From positions 15,485,103-15,549,102 of the forward strand of contig NC_087254.1 of assembly GCF_037042905.1 (NCBI RefSeq): DNA of 64,000 nt, written 5' to 3'. The notes beneath the pieces are model-generated. The model did no database searches, was not told where the DNA came from, and was given only the letters and a program-made list of their open reading frames with translations. Shown one piece after another: positions 11,679-22,560 of this stretch (position 1 is its first letter; every line of letters starts with the position of its first letter). This stretch comes from Lytechinus pictus (Eukaryota > Echinodermata > Echinoidea > Temnopleuroida > Toxopneustidae). Both the position numbers and the translations under genes were made by a program.

Positions 11679-12291
11679 TTAAAGGACAAGTCCACCCCAA
11701 CAAAAAGTTGATTTGAATAAAAAGAGAAAAATCCAACAAGCAGAACGCTGAAAATTTCATCAAAATCGGATGTAAAAATAAGAAAGTTATGACATTTTAA
11801 AGTTTTGCTTGATTTCACAAAACTGTTATATGCACATCCTGGTGGGTATGCAAATGAGGAGACTGATGACGTCATCCACTCACTATTTCTTTGTATTTCA
11901 TTATATGAAATAGGGAATATTCTATTTTTCTCCTTATATTATTGTCAATTGAAACAATGATTAATTCATCCCTGAACATGTGGAATGAGCATTGTTTAAT
12001 ACTAGGCCTATATGATTCAGTCAAGTTGGTCCTAACTGTCAAATCTATAAAAAATGAAATATTGTATAATTCAAACAATAAAAACAAAAGAAATAGTGAG
12101 TGAAGGACATCACCGACTGTCTCATTTGAGTTGTGCATATCACTGTTTTGTGAAAAATAAGCAAAACTTTAAAATAAAATATAACTTTCTTATTTTACAT
12201 CCGATTTTGATGACATTTTCAGCATTTGCTAAATTGATTTTTGCCCTATTTATTCAAACCAACATTTATCTGGGGTGGACTTGACCTTTAA
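11679..12291. mobile_element. TTAA-ended palindromic MITE, copy 1 (613 bp)
   Basis: It starts TTAAAGGACAAGTCCACCCC and ends GGGGTGGACTTGACCTTTAA. The two halves are diverged inverted copies: CATCAAAATCGGATGTAAAA near the left end and TTTTACATCCGATTTTGATG near the right, with CACTCACTATTTCTTTG facing its inverse in the middle. Three more copies of about 600 bp lie at 24815, 36310 and 46003. The TTAA at both ends fits either a TTAA target or an element end; I cannot separate these. Confidence 0.85.
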
Positions 12292-13832
12292 AAAGAGTTA
12301 AAAGGTCATGTTTGAGAAAGTATAAATGAACATGCTATTCTATTTCATACGTGAAAGGAATTGTTTCAGGCAATAAAATAAACATAAGAAACTTCTGAGA
12401 GAGAGAAAAAAAAATGGTCATCATGCTAATACGACAATCAGTACTACTACCATCATCATGATAATCTTGTACTCCCTCCTTATCATCACGATCATACGTG
12501 TCATGATTCATCATGAATATTATAATGTTTGACGGTAATGGGGGGGGGGGGGTGAAGAAATATTGGGGGGAGGCGTGGTATTTCCCCCCATCCCCGTGAT
12601 CGACACCCATGCCTATATGTGTATCCAGCAATTGTGTGAAATTTCCATTGTCTATTTTATCCTTAAAGGCATTGATGAAGTCGTCATCGGGAATCTTAAC
12701 CCTTTTCCTAAACGATATTATCAGCTTTTCGTTGTGATTGCATACACCATGCATCAATAAACAGATTTCAATAATTTAATAAATTAGATTGAATCTAAAA
12801 TAAATCGTCTAAATGAAGCATGCTCTATTCTGCATTCAAGAGAGATTAGCTGCAGATGGATTGCTACGATTTTCCAAGCCATTTCACCCAAATAATAAAA
12901 ACCGTTCATGTAATAATGTTGGCCTACCTATCCACACGTACACCATCCAGTTCAGCGCGGCGGCGGTGGTGTTTCTTCCTTATTTTGTGTACGCCATACA
13001 CACACGTCCATAGCGCGCGAATGGATGGTGCAAATTTATGGTGTGTGATGTGAGTCCTTATCCATAGATGCTTTCTCGAGTTTGTAGGCAGTAAACGCGT
13101 TATCGCATCTGAAAAACCCCACTGCGGCGTTCTCGCCGCGGCGCCCCTCAAGAGGAAATTGCACTATTCGTTCGCATGGGCATGGACTGTTAAGAGAAAG
13201 CTATTAAATTGCTCTCCAGCATCCAGTTATCTACTACGCAGCTCGTAACCAGTTCAATGATAATGATACCATTTCTTCGAGTTGCCTTTTCATAGGGAGA
13301 TAGACTATTTCAGGTATGTAGACCCTATTTCTAAATTCATTTTTGCTACAAGTTTTGACGAGCTCATTTTAAAGCCATAAGGTATTTCTTAAAGAATCGC
13401 CATATGGCATAATTTACACTTTCACCCATAATATTATCATTTTTGTGTCAAAGACCAGCGTTTCCCCAAACACCCATCTCGTTAAGCCCTGTATAACCAC
13501 ATAGGACTGTTGTAATATTTCAGCCATCAGGCACTTTGCAATATTAAGTGTTATATGTTGAGCTATTTCGCTAGCAAGATATTTATCGATCTGCATCTCT
13601 TCAGCCTTGTAGACATCGATCGTTTGACCTTCCATTAACCTACATGTTGCCTCAACGATGACCAATATATTGTAGGCCTATTTGTATTCCTATATACCAT
13701 CATTCTATTCAGAATGAATACAAACTGCAGTTTGCTATATAATGTATAATCGGAGAGAGTCTTTTTGGTATAAAAATAAGTATATTCAGGATTGTAGGCC
13801 TATACATCTAAGAGTAACAATCTATTTTTACA
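12292..13832. other. Interval with a GC/CpG-rich patch and an unassigned minus-strand frame
   Basis: No gene can be named. A GC- and CpG-rich patch at about 12955-13150 (GCGCGGCGGCGG, CGTTCTCGCCGCGGCGCC) stands out from the AT-rich surroundings and could be a promoter or first exon. A minus-strand frame of 83 codons at 13665-13414 (core IDVYKAEEMQIDKYLASEIA) has a composition more protein-like than the repeats around it, but I do not recognise it. Direct repeats of ATCATCATGAT-type lie at about 12455-12520. Confidence 0.35.
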
Positions 13833-14049
13833 CAGTAAAAAAAAAATTATACAACGCTGTTTACTATATGAACCTTACAATAATTGCTTAAACAGCTTAA
13901 ACAAGTGTTTAAATCTTAAGCAACAAAGTTTAATTTTCAATATCTAATTTTCAATAAATTAAACATGATTGTTTAAATGGTTAAACAAAATACTATAAGG
14001 TTCATATAGTAAACAGCGTTGTGTAAAATCTTAAACAGCGTTTTTACTG
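13833..14049. mobile_element. Palindromic MITE with CAGTAAAAA ends, copy 1
   Basis: It runs from CAGTAAAAA to TTTTTACTG. Inside both ends lies the long shared inverted word CGCTGTTTACTATATGAACC (13855-13874, inverse at 13999-14018), with repeated TTAAACA/TGTTTAA words in the centre. The same family occurs at 35922-36258 in the transporter's last intron. Confidence 0.75.
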
Positions 14050-14092
14050 TTTAAGTAGGACTACCGTTTCATAGCAGTTTGCCCCCCCCCCT

Positions 14093-14093
14093 T

Positions 14094-14147
<54 letters not shown>

Positions 14148-14239
14148 CAGGCAAAGTGGTAATGCATTGTACTTTGTTCCAACAGTTTATTTTTAATTCC
14201 AAATTTTCTTCTATGTCCAACACGCGGAACGTAATATCG

Positions 14240-14312
<73 letters not shown>
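14093..14312. repeat. Two long (TA)n microsatellites
   Basis: Nearly pure alternating TA occupies 14093-14142 and 14240-14312, separated by unique sequence. An ordinary microsatellite that is prone to cruciform formation and assembly error. Confidence 0.95.
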
Positions 14313-14315
<3 letters not shown>

Positions 14316-15829
14316 AGCATTAATGATCACAATTATTTGTTGATTCATGGGTTTTTCAACTTTATACTGTATATTATTGGTTGACTGTATTAAAAAAAAA
14401 CATAATCTCAGGTCATTCGTGGATAATAGTTGTTTGGTTGATCGTCATTATCAAATTTCATCAGACTTTTAGTTAGCCACCAATCCGCGCACTTTGGTCT
14501 ACATTTCACAAAAATTTGAAATAAATTTATAAAAATGCAACATTTAAGATTTTAAGGAGAGCAGGGTAAAGTGATTTTTTTTATTGGAAATACGATATTT
14601 GCTCCTGCGACATTTGCTCCAGGATTCATTTCGTCTAGGATATCATGGATGTAGGGTTAGCAAATGCCGTGGAACATTTTTTTCCTTTCATTTCGCGGGT
14701 CACTAATTCTGATAGATCGTTCCAAATGAAGGAACAGGGTCACTGCACTGTGAATGATAAAATAACATGCCTTTTGAAAAAAGCATACGTTGATATATTA
14801 TACTCGTCGAGGCCGATTATTATTGTTTGTATTTCATTCACGCATGGTAAGTGAAGAGGCCAAATGAATAAAAACAGGTCTAATTCCAACTCGGGGTCTC
14901 ATACAATGCTACTGCGACACTTCCGTATACCAATTCGTTTGTTGTATGAAAACGTACTATTCTTGACAGTCTGAAAGCCTGGTTATAATGATGCAAGGTA
15001 TATCTACTCGCATGCAGATCAACCAAGCGGAATAGTATGATATTAATTTCAAATGTGACCTAATATAGATCTATTCATCTTACTCCCTTACAGGCCCTCG
15101 CAAAGTAAATATCATTCAAGTAGCATGAAGCAGCATTACGAGAAGGACATCAAATCCAGAAAATTGATATTAATCGCCTGGATTAAGAAAAATCTTAACT
15201 TTAAATTCATATTCCTTTCTTTATCTATTGTGATCAAACAACTTAACTTAGGTAATAGTTGAATGTCATATTTGTAATCCCGTCTGTTATATCAACATAA
15301 CTGTGTGATGATATATGAACGAAAGTGTTCATAATTCATTGTTCATAACCCATAAATGTTTCATAACCAATCATTTCACTATGATTCCAAAGTTTTATTA
15401 ACTTTGGAAATGTTCTAAAACAGGTAAGCACATTCCAAGTTGTGTTTTGATATTTATTTTTCTTATATAAGAATACAAATTAAAAGGCAATTTCAAATTA
15501 CATAAAATGCAAAGTTTGCAATAAAAATGAATTTCTAAAAATCAATTTCCTTCATACAAAAAAGGTAGCAAGTTAAAAATGATATTTTGACATTGTTGCC
15601 AGATAAACATTGCCATAAATTTAATGATAAAAACGATTAAAACACTAATATCAAATGAAATAAACTGATAAAAAATGAGGATTAAACCAACAGTGCAGGC
15701 TTGTGGCTATAAACAAAACAATAGCGGTAAATTGAAATTATGTGAGGTCAATTTAAGTAAGCATGGTATAAAATAAGCATTTAGTGTGTACAAGCAATGA
15801 ATAAGACTTCAATATTTATGATAATATCT
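14313..15829. other. Non-coding interval, possible isolated exon
   Basis: Mostly AT-rich with no recognised gene. A GCGACATTTGCTCC-type word at about 14608 also occurs in changed form near 37578 (GCGACAATCGCTCC), so it belongs to a repeat. A plus-strand frame 14645-14851 ends at a good donor (GTAAGT after CACGCATG), but without a partner exon or family match it stays unassigned. Confidence 0.35.
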
Positions 15830-15837
15830 GGTATCAG

Positions 15838-17962
15838 CATGGGCGGAAATCCCAGGGGGGACGTGTTCCCCCTACCAAAAATAGTAGGGGGGACACAATA
15901 TCAAATGTCCCCCCTACTATTTTTGGTCTTTTATGATGAAAAAAATGCCTAATTCACATTCGAAATAGTACATGTATTTTGGACTAAATGACCTTACATT
16001 TAGAGTGAAAACCTTTTTTTTTGCTTATCAAATTTTCCATAGTGAATAAAATAAGATGTGGAAAAGACTTGGAAAATAAAAAGTATCTTTAATGTTACTA
16101 TATAATATTTTCGGTCGCGCTTCGCGCTCACATTGCCTGTTAGGTGATTGTTCAATATGGAGCTTAAATATCAAGTTTGGAAGTCAATATACATTACACA
16201 TTTCACCTCGGAAATCGAACTTTCATTTTTTTGTGTGATTTTTCAAACTGATTTTTAAAAAGTGCTCTGTAAAAATGACAGCTTTATGGTCTGAATATTG
16301 ACATTTCTGCTCGCGCTGAGCGCTCGCAATTTCGATTGATTAAGTACCTATTATTTTCGTGTATTCCATTTAGTTTGAAAAATAGACCTTTTCAAGTCTG
16401 ATTGTCAAAACGAATCAGATAGCGCTACTCGCCCGCATTTTGATTGGCGAGTTATGTATATCTCAATATTGATTTTCATGACAGTTTATCAAAGATTTTG
16501 GCTCTCGATTTGCGCTCGCATTAATGGTTAAAAATATTTTAACTGATGCATTCTATTCATAATTACAAAAGTGCTTGAAATGTCCAGTTTTCAGGCAATA
16601 ATATCATCAGATTTCTTGCCCTCATTAGGCATTAATAAATAAGATATTAATTTAATGATTAAATTGTCCCTTTTGTTTCATCTAGCGCTTAGCAAGAGGA
16701 ATAGTCATCATTTTCATATGACATGTCCTAAGGATGTCCCGGTCCTACGTCAAAACTCAAATAGCTCGCGCTTCGCGCTCGCTCTGATTTTTCATGATAA
16801 AAGATGTGTAGAATGCCTAGATTCTAGGTCTAAATCTGAAACAGGCGCATGTTTATTCAGATATTCAACTTGTTCTCTATTTAAATCATTATCCAGTTTC
16901 AGATCACAATATCAAAAGTTTTCTGCTCGCGCTTTGTGCTCGCATTATTAATGTAGTAAGATCCCCTATTACTCATCCTTTTCATGATTTACAAAACATG
17001 AATAGTGTCCCGTTTTTAGGTCTAAATCTCGAATTTTTCTGCTCGCGCTTCGCTTGCATCAATTGTTTAGTTGTATAGCTACCCTGTACACGATTACAAA
17101 AATTGATTAAAATTTTCGATTCTTTTTGTAGAAATGTCAAAAATTTTCAGCTCGCGATTCGCGCTATATAGCATTATTTGATTGTTGAAATTATTAACGT
17201 CTTCATGGCTAAGTGCAAGCAGACTTTAACAAGTACCTTTTCGATCAGTTCAAATTAAACGTATATAAACATTTTCTGGCTGCACTTTGCACTCGCTTTA
17301 TAAATGTAAGGACGACCCACAATTACTCATTCTTTTCATGATTTACAGAACATGAATACAGTGTCTCGTTCTTAGGTCTAAATCTCAAAATTTTCCGCTC
17401 ACGCTTCGCATCAATTGTTTAGTTATATACCTATTATGTTTAAGTTACAAAAGTGCTTAGAATTTCCATTCTTTAGGTAAAAAATTCAGCTAGCGCTTCG
17501 CGCTCGCATTATTTGATTGTTGAAATATGTAACGTCTTCATGACTAACTGCAGGCAGTCTTTAACAGGTACTTTTCCATCAGTTCATTTCTGCTCGCACT
17601 TCGCGTTCGTAGTAATTATTTAGTTGCATACACATCTTTTTTCAGGAAAACAAACATTGCCCAGAATTTTCAAATTTTAGGAAAAAATACATAAAATTTC
17701 CCCAAAAAAAAATTTTGCTCGCGCTTCGCGCTCGCTTAGATAAATAAAAGGATTATGATATTATATATTTATGTTGATTTATAAGAATAAAGCTAAGAAG
17801 TGACCATGAGGACTCCCCCTTCAAATGAAACAAACAAAACTCATCTTCGAGCGGCCGATCGGGGATTAACTAATGCTGAAAAAAAATCGCCCCCCCCTAT
17901 TGGCAAAGGCTGGATCCGCCCCTGTGGTCCCCCCTACCTTTCGGGACAGATTTCCGCCCATG
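15838..17962. mobile_element. 2.1-kb non-autonomous DNA transposon, copy 2, with clear 8-bp target duplication
   Basis: The ends are identical to those of copy 1 (CATGGGCGGAAATC and its inverse). It is flanked by a perfect GGTATCAG direct repeat at 15830-15837 and 17963-17970. An 8-bp duplication plus GGGCGG-type ends fits hAT-like elements. It aligns to 9164-11298 almost base for base; the visible differences are a 10-base indel near position 15860, length changes in C/A runs and a handful of substitutions. The same GC-motif series is present (near 16110, 16307, 16760, 16921, 17040 and onward to 17717). No transposase is seen, so it would depend on one elsewhere. Confidence 0.9.
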
Positions 17963-18127
17963 GGTATCAGTTACTATGCTGACGCACCTGTTGGCAGCTA
18001 TAGCCGGTTTTGCCTTTTTCGTTGACTTTCCCTACTGGAAACAACACATTGTCACATATGTCTTGCGTTTATTTAAAAAACACCGGAAATTCAGAGATGT
18101 ATAGGCCAAATATACAGTGATAACAAT

Positions 18128-18405
18128 TGGCATTTATATAGCGCTTTATCAATCTACGACTGTTCAAAGCGCTTCACAAGTATTATTACCCGGTCACTGG
18201 ATTCATAGCATTTCAAGCAGCCTGTTAGGCGCAAACTTGCTAAACTAACCACAATGACGGTTGTTTCCTACCGGTACCCAATTAGCACCTGGGTGAGAGT
18301 GGCAAAGTGTGGATTGACGCCTTGCCAAAGGACGCTAGACCATGGTGGGATTCGACCCTCTGATTACAAGGCGAGAGTCAGAACCGCTACACCACGGCGC
18401 TGTTC
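18128..18405 (-). mobile_element. tRNA-derived SINE, minus strand
   Basis: Read on the minus strand, the head GCCGTGGTGTAGCGGTTCTG (A-box-like) is followed by GAGGGTCGAATCCCACC (B-box-like). The body (GGCGTCAATCCACACTTTGC, then GGGTACCGGTAGG) follows, and it ends with GCGCTATATAAATGCC. The same family is at 31519-31883 and 40915-41187, and related ones elsewhere. An RNA polymerase III-type promoter is inferred from the boxes. Confidence 0.8.
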
Positions 18406-18737
18406 AATAATGTTCTGTAATGTTTAAGATATGGTATCTAATTGTGAAGTCAGGTGAAACAAATATTACATTCAATAAAGATTGTCTCTCTGGGCTCGCC
18501 TAACATTGTTGTGTTGTTGTCTACATTCAACACTCAGTATGAAGGAATGTTATTTGTAATGGGGTTCACTAACTTTCGAGCTCATTTGTATCATGTTGAC
18601 GGTAAATTTTTTTTTTAAAGAAATCTGAAATACTTAATTTTTCATAGATGATCATGACTTTAACCTTAATCCCACTGATCTTACTGTACAAAAACAACTC
18701 AAAACCCAACTGCCTAAGTGAATTTTGTCTGATAATC

Positions 18738-19220
18738 CGGGGGGGGGGGGGGCACTTCCATTGACGAGTGGCTATACCAGGCGCGACCGTGGGGCCCTTT
18801 CAAAAACCACCCTAAACAAGTATTTTCCATATTCTGAAAATGCACCCCTTAACAAGTATTGGTGTGTGGAACCCTACCCTTAACAAGTTTTGGAAACAAA
18901 ACGGTATCCATTGACAAGTATTTCCTGAATTGACCCCCTAAACAAGTACAGCGATATCTTAATTGTTATATGTCACGGACGTGATCACGGACGTCGGCTT
19001 TACCTTTACTTAGATCTACATTTGGTATATAACACCGCCCCACCATCTGCTCCTCGCTCAAATCGAACTCTAAACATGTAGCGTTAGGGCAAAGAGTACA
19101 TCATATTTAAAGCATTTTAGTCTTTTTATACCCTCGCAAAACACGTAGCTTTCCTAGCGATATCCTTTTTCAGTATTTTCGTGTTTTTGACACCTTTTTT
19201 ACGTTACGGACGTAACGTGC
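18738..19220. repeat. Degenerate ACAAGTAT-rich repeat element
   Basis: After a G homopolymer at 18739-18752 and CACTTCCATTGACGAGTGG come five spaced variants of CCCTAAACAAGTATTTTCC (about 18811-18950), alternating TAACAAGT and TGACAAGT. Then follows CACGGACGTGATCACGGACG with a second ACGGACGTAACGTG near 19206. I recall similar G-run/CACTTCCATTGACGAGTGG repeats from marine invertebrate genomes; no coding content. Confidence 0.55.
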
Positions 19221-19800
19221 CCAATCTTGAACCATGGTAATAGCTTCATGCTTGAACCACAAAATTCCCCAAACCTATAGGGTAATCAACCAATGAAGAA
19301 AATATATATATCTCAGATTTCTATACATGTACATGCAAATAGCTCTGGAATGATAAAAGGTTCCATGACACTTGCTCCGATGGGAAATCTGCACGTTAAG
19401 CCAAACATAGGACCTAACCTCCAATCCTTATCTCTAAATTCTTCTGAAGCAAAAACAATCCTGATTTTAACCTTATGCTCTCTGAGATATTGTCTCCAAA
19501 GGTACAGTACAGCGCCCCCCCCAAAAAAAAAAAAAAAAAAAAATTCCCTCTGATAAGTGGCTGAGTTACTTCCAAAATTAGGAATTAATCTCAATTAAAT
19601 GTATCGGATTAGGAAGCTCATCTCATGTTCTTACTTCTATGAAGATTTCATTGGTCTCGCTTCAGTGGTTTTGAATACCTAGTCTATTATGTAACATTGG
19701 CGCTTTTCAGCCCATTCCAAGCTTGCATGCATGTAGCACTGCTATGATTATGTTCTGCACTTTCTGGCATATCAACTCCCTTTGATGACTACGCAGGGAA
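19221..19800. other. Non-coding interval
   Basis: No gene recognised. Contains a C run followed by an A run at 19515-19541. Confidence 0.4.
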
Positions 19801-20363
19801 TTTCCTGCTATCTGACCGGACAAATCTCCATGATCTAACCAGGCTCATCAAATCATATACATACTCCAAAAAAAGGCTTTACATATTTGTTCTAACTCCC
19901 ACTACCTAGCTCAGTCACGCCCTTTATTTTTTAGATTTAACACCTTGATATTCATAAAATTCAAATTGCAATTCTAATGTACTACGTAAATCACAACTTA
20001 GCACCCCTTAATATGATTAATCTATTTAAATATAATAAAGACTACCATCAATACAATACCCATTCCCACTCTAAATTCCATTATCCTGTAGCATTCAATC
20101 AATCAACCCTTTATTCATTTAAATTCACTGGTCTTCGAATATGGAATTCCCTCCCTTCCAATGTAATTTCTAGCACAAATGTTACTGCATTTAAAACAAA
20201 ATTCAAAAGTTCACTTGTTATTATGTATGCCAATTAATCACATAATTCATTTCCACACACCCTTTTCCTGACACCCCCCTCCTCTCCCCTGTAGGTTTAC
20301 CGTCTTATTTTCTTATGTATTGTTTGTATTTATTATTGTTACCTTTTCACTTTTATGTACGCT

Positions 20364-20410
<47 letters not shown>

Positions 20411-20572
20411 TGGGTGTCCTACTCATCAAGCATTTGCTTTTAGGGGCACCCTATTCATTTAAACCATACTGTACATGCATGTATGATTTTGTATATATTT
20501 TGGTTTGTATATTGATTTTTTAAATGATTGAATAAAATAAATTGAATTGAATTGAATTGAATTGAATTGAAT
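19801..20572 (+). mobile_element. LINE 3' end (CR1/L2/Jockey-like) with TGAAT microsatellite tail
   Basis: A frame at 19977-20237 carries a typical reverse-transcriptase C-terminus (GLRIWNSLPSNVISSTNVTA), the conserved tail of CR1/L2/Jockey-group LINEs. A short 3' UTR with a (TA)n run (20363-20408) follows, ending in AATAAAATAAATTGAATTGA and a (TTGAA)n tail at 20541-20572, as CR1-group elements end in a short tandem repeat rather than poly-A. Upstream sequence is too decayed to set the 5' limit firmly. Confidence 0.75.
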
Positions 20573-21170
20573 AACCTGTGGCTTGAGCATGTTCAGAAAG
20601 GCAAAAACTGTTACTTGACAGTTCATTTTTAGTTTGATAGTGGGAGATGCACAATGGTGGGGACATCAGGTCTTGTCCGTTTTAGCGTATTTCCAATAAT
20701 ATCGTATTCTTATATTCATTTTTTGTATAGTGATTTAGTTACTGAAATAATTCACTCATTCACTGTTATATCATTTTAAATGAAAAAAGTTCCATTGGTT
20801 AAGTTAGCTTTCGCATAGTGTGATGAACTTGGGGTTTCCCTTCATTGTTCGGTATATTGTACTACATGTAATCCGTCATTATATATTTCTTTCAAGTTGG
20901 TGCATTAGTTGATTCCTCCCTAATCAATTATTAAAAACGAAATTCATTTTGTGTTTCTTGCCCTCGTGAACATACTCTGCATGAATGCTAATGGATTGAT
21001 TATCTACCGATAGTAGCATATTCATGCATGTATGAAAATAATGTATTCTGACACAAGCAAAAGCTGAGTTCAAATCTTCAAAGATTTCCTTTCTGTCCCT
21101 TCTGAATGAACAGTCCACAAGGATATTTTTAGAACGTATTCTTGTAACCGTATACTTGAAAAAAAAAATC
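20573..21170. other. Non-coding interval
   Basis: AT-rich sequence with no recognised gene or repeat ends. Confidence 0.4.
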
Positions 21171-21977
21171 ATTTTTATTTATTTATTATTATTTTTTTAT
21201 TTACCCAGTGTGGTCTCTTCAGTACAAAACTGCTTTACAAGAGAGCCCTGTTAAAATACAAACATATTACAATATTATACAATATAAAAGAGAATAAAAC
21301 ATTGCATACAACATAAAGAGAAAATGCAATCAACTATAAAACCAGAAAACAGCAACAAATAACACCAGCATGATAAATAGAAATACTTAAAAATGGGATA
21401 CCTTAAAATCAGTAATTAAGTATGAAGACAAAACATAGATAATTATGGTGGTTTTATCATTGATTTTTTTTAAATTAAAATCAAATGAAAATAGTAAATA
21501 AGTAAAGTATACATATTTTTAAAAAGGTACATAAAAACTAATACTGAAACATAGATTACAATACAACATAAAAACAAAGATGCCTCCCTTACCCCCAAGC
21601 CCACCCCTCTACTAAAAGCCCACCATATGACTATCACATGAAATTATATCAATCAGGAATCAGTTAAAATGTATTCAGAATTCAGTTAAAAATTGAATCA
21701 AAATTCTAAACTAAGTTGTTTACAATGCTTCTCAAAAGTACTAAATGATCCACAAGTTTGTACATTATTTTAAAGGAAGGCTATTAGAAATAACCATTGC
21801 TTGATAAGAAAACGTCGACTTCATGTATTCTGTTCGACGAGTTAAGACATATAAAGGACTGGTTGCAGCATATCTTGTAGAATGATATAGAGATTGGCCT
21901 GCAAGAAACGAATCTTGTTAAATAGCTTGGGACAAGGTTATTGATCATTTCAAACATCATTAAACAGTAATTGAATT

Positions 21978-22290
21978 CGCATACATTCGTAATTCCGAAG
22001 CTTCGTTATTCCGAAGGTTCGGATATTCCGAAGGTTCGTTATTCCGAAGGTTCGTATTTCCGAAGGTTCGTAATTCCGAAGGTTCGTTAGTCCGAAAACA
22101 AAGTAAGGTTCCTAATTCCTAAGGTTCGTTAATCCGAAAACGAAATGAGGTTCGTAATTCCGAAGGTTCGTTAGTCCGAAAACGTAATGATTAACGAACC
22201 TTATTTCGTTTTCGGACGAACGAACCTTCGGAACAACGAACCTTATTTCGTTTTCGGACTAACGAACCTTCGAAATTACGAAGTGTAACC
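21978..22290. mobile_element. Small element made of GTTCGTTATTCCGAA repeats, flanked by 9-bp duplication
   Basis: About a dozen variants of CGAAGGTTCGTTATTCCGAA run in one direction, then turn into the inverse orientation (AACGAACCTTATTTCGTTTT) from about 22195. The ends are imperfect inverted repeats sharing TTCGTAATTCCGAAG. The whole block is bounded by AATTGAATT at 21969-21977 and 22291-22299. Because the host LINE frame reads across the site once the block and one duplicate are removed, this is a true insertion rather than local slippage. Weaker relatives lie near 28450-28690 and 51410-52100. Confidence 0.8.
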
Positions 22291-22560
22291 AATTGAATTT
22301 CATACGTTGTTGAACGGATTGCCAGTTGAGAGTATGTAACAAAACCTTGGTTGGTGTGTATTGGTCTATCCACATTCAAAATCATTCTAAGTTATCTGTT
22401 TTGAGCTCGTTGTAGTTTGGTAAAGTTATGCTTCGTTGAGGTTCCCCAAATAATACTACAATAATAAAGGTGTGGCACAAACAGCACTCCCAAAAATATA
22501 TAACTTTCAGAAAGTGTAGAAATATTGATATCAATCACTTTATATATGATGTTCAAAACC

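Noticed and set aside
14645-14851. Exon candidate ending at a GTAAGT donor
   Set aside because: Good donor only; no acceptor-side partner or recognisable protein, so kept as unassigned interval.
21978-22290. CRISPR-like array
   Set aside because: Repeats are contiguous and degenerate without spacers, turn over in orientation, and sit in a eukaryotic LINE.
22191-22385. 64-codon minus-strand frame with VRKRNKVR repeats
   Set aside because: Chimera of the LINE C-terminus and the GTTCG array, produced by insertion.
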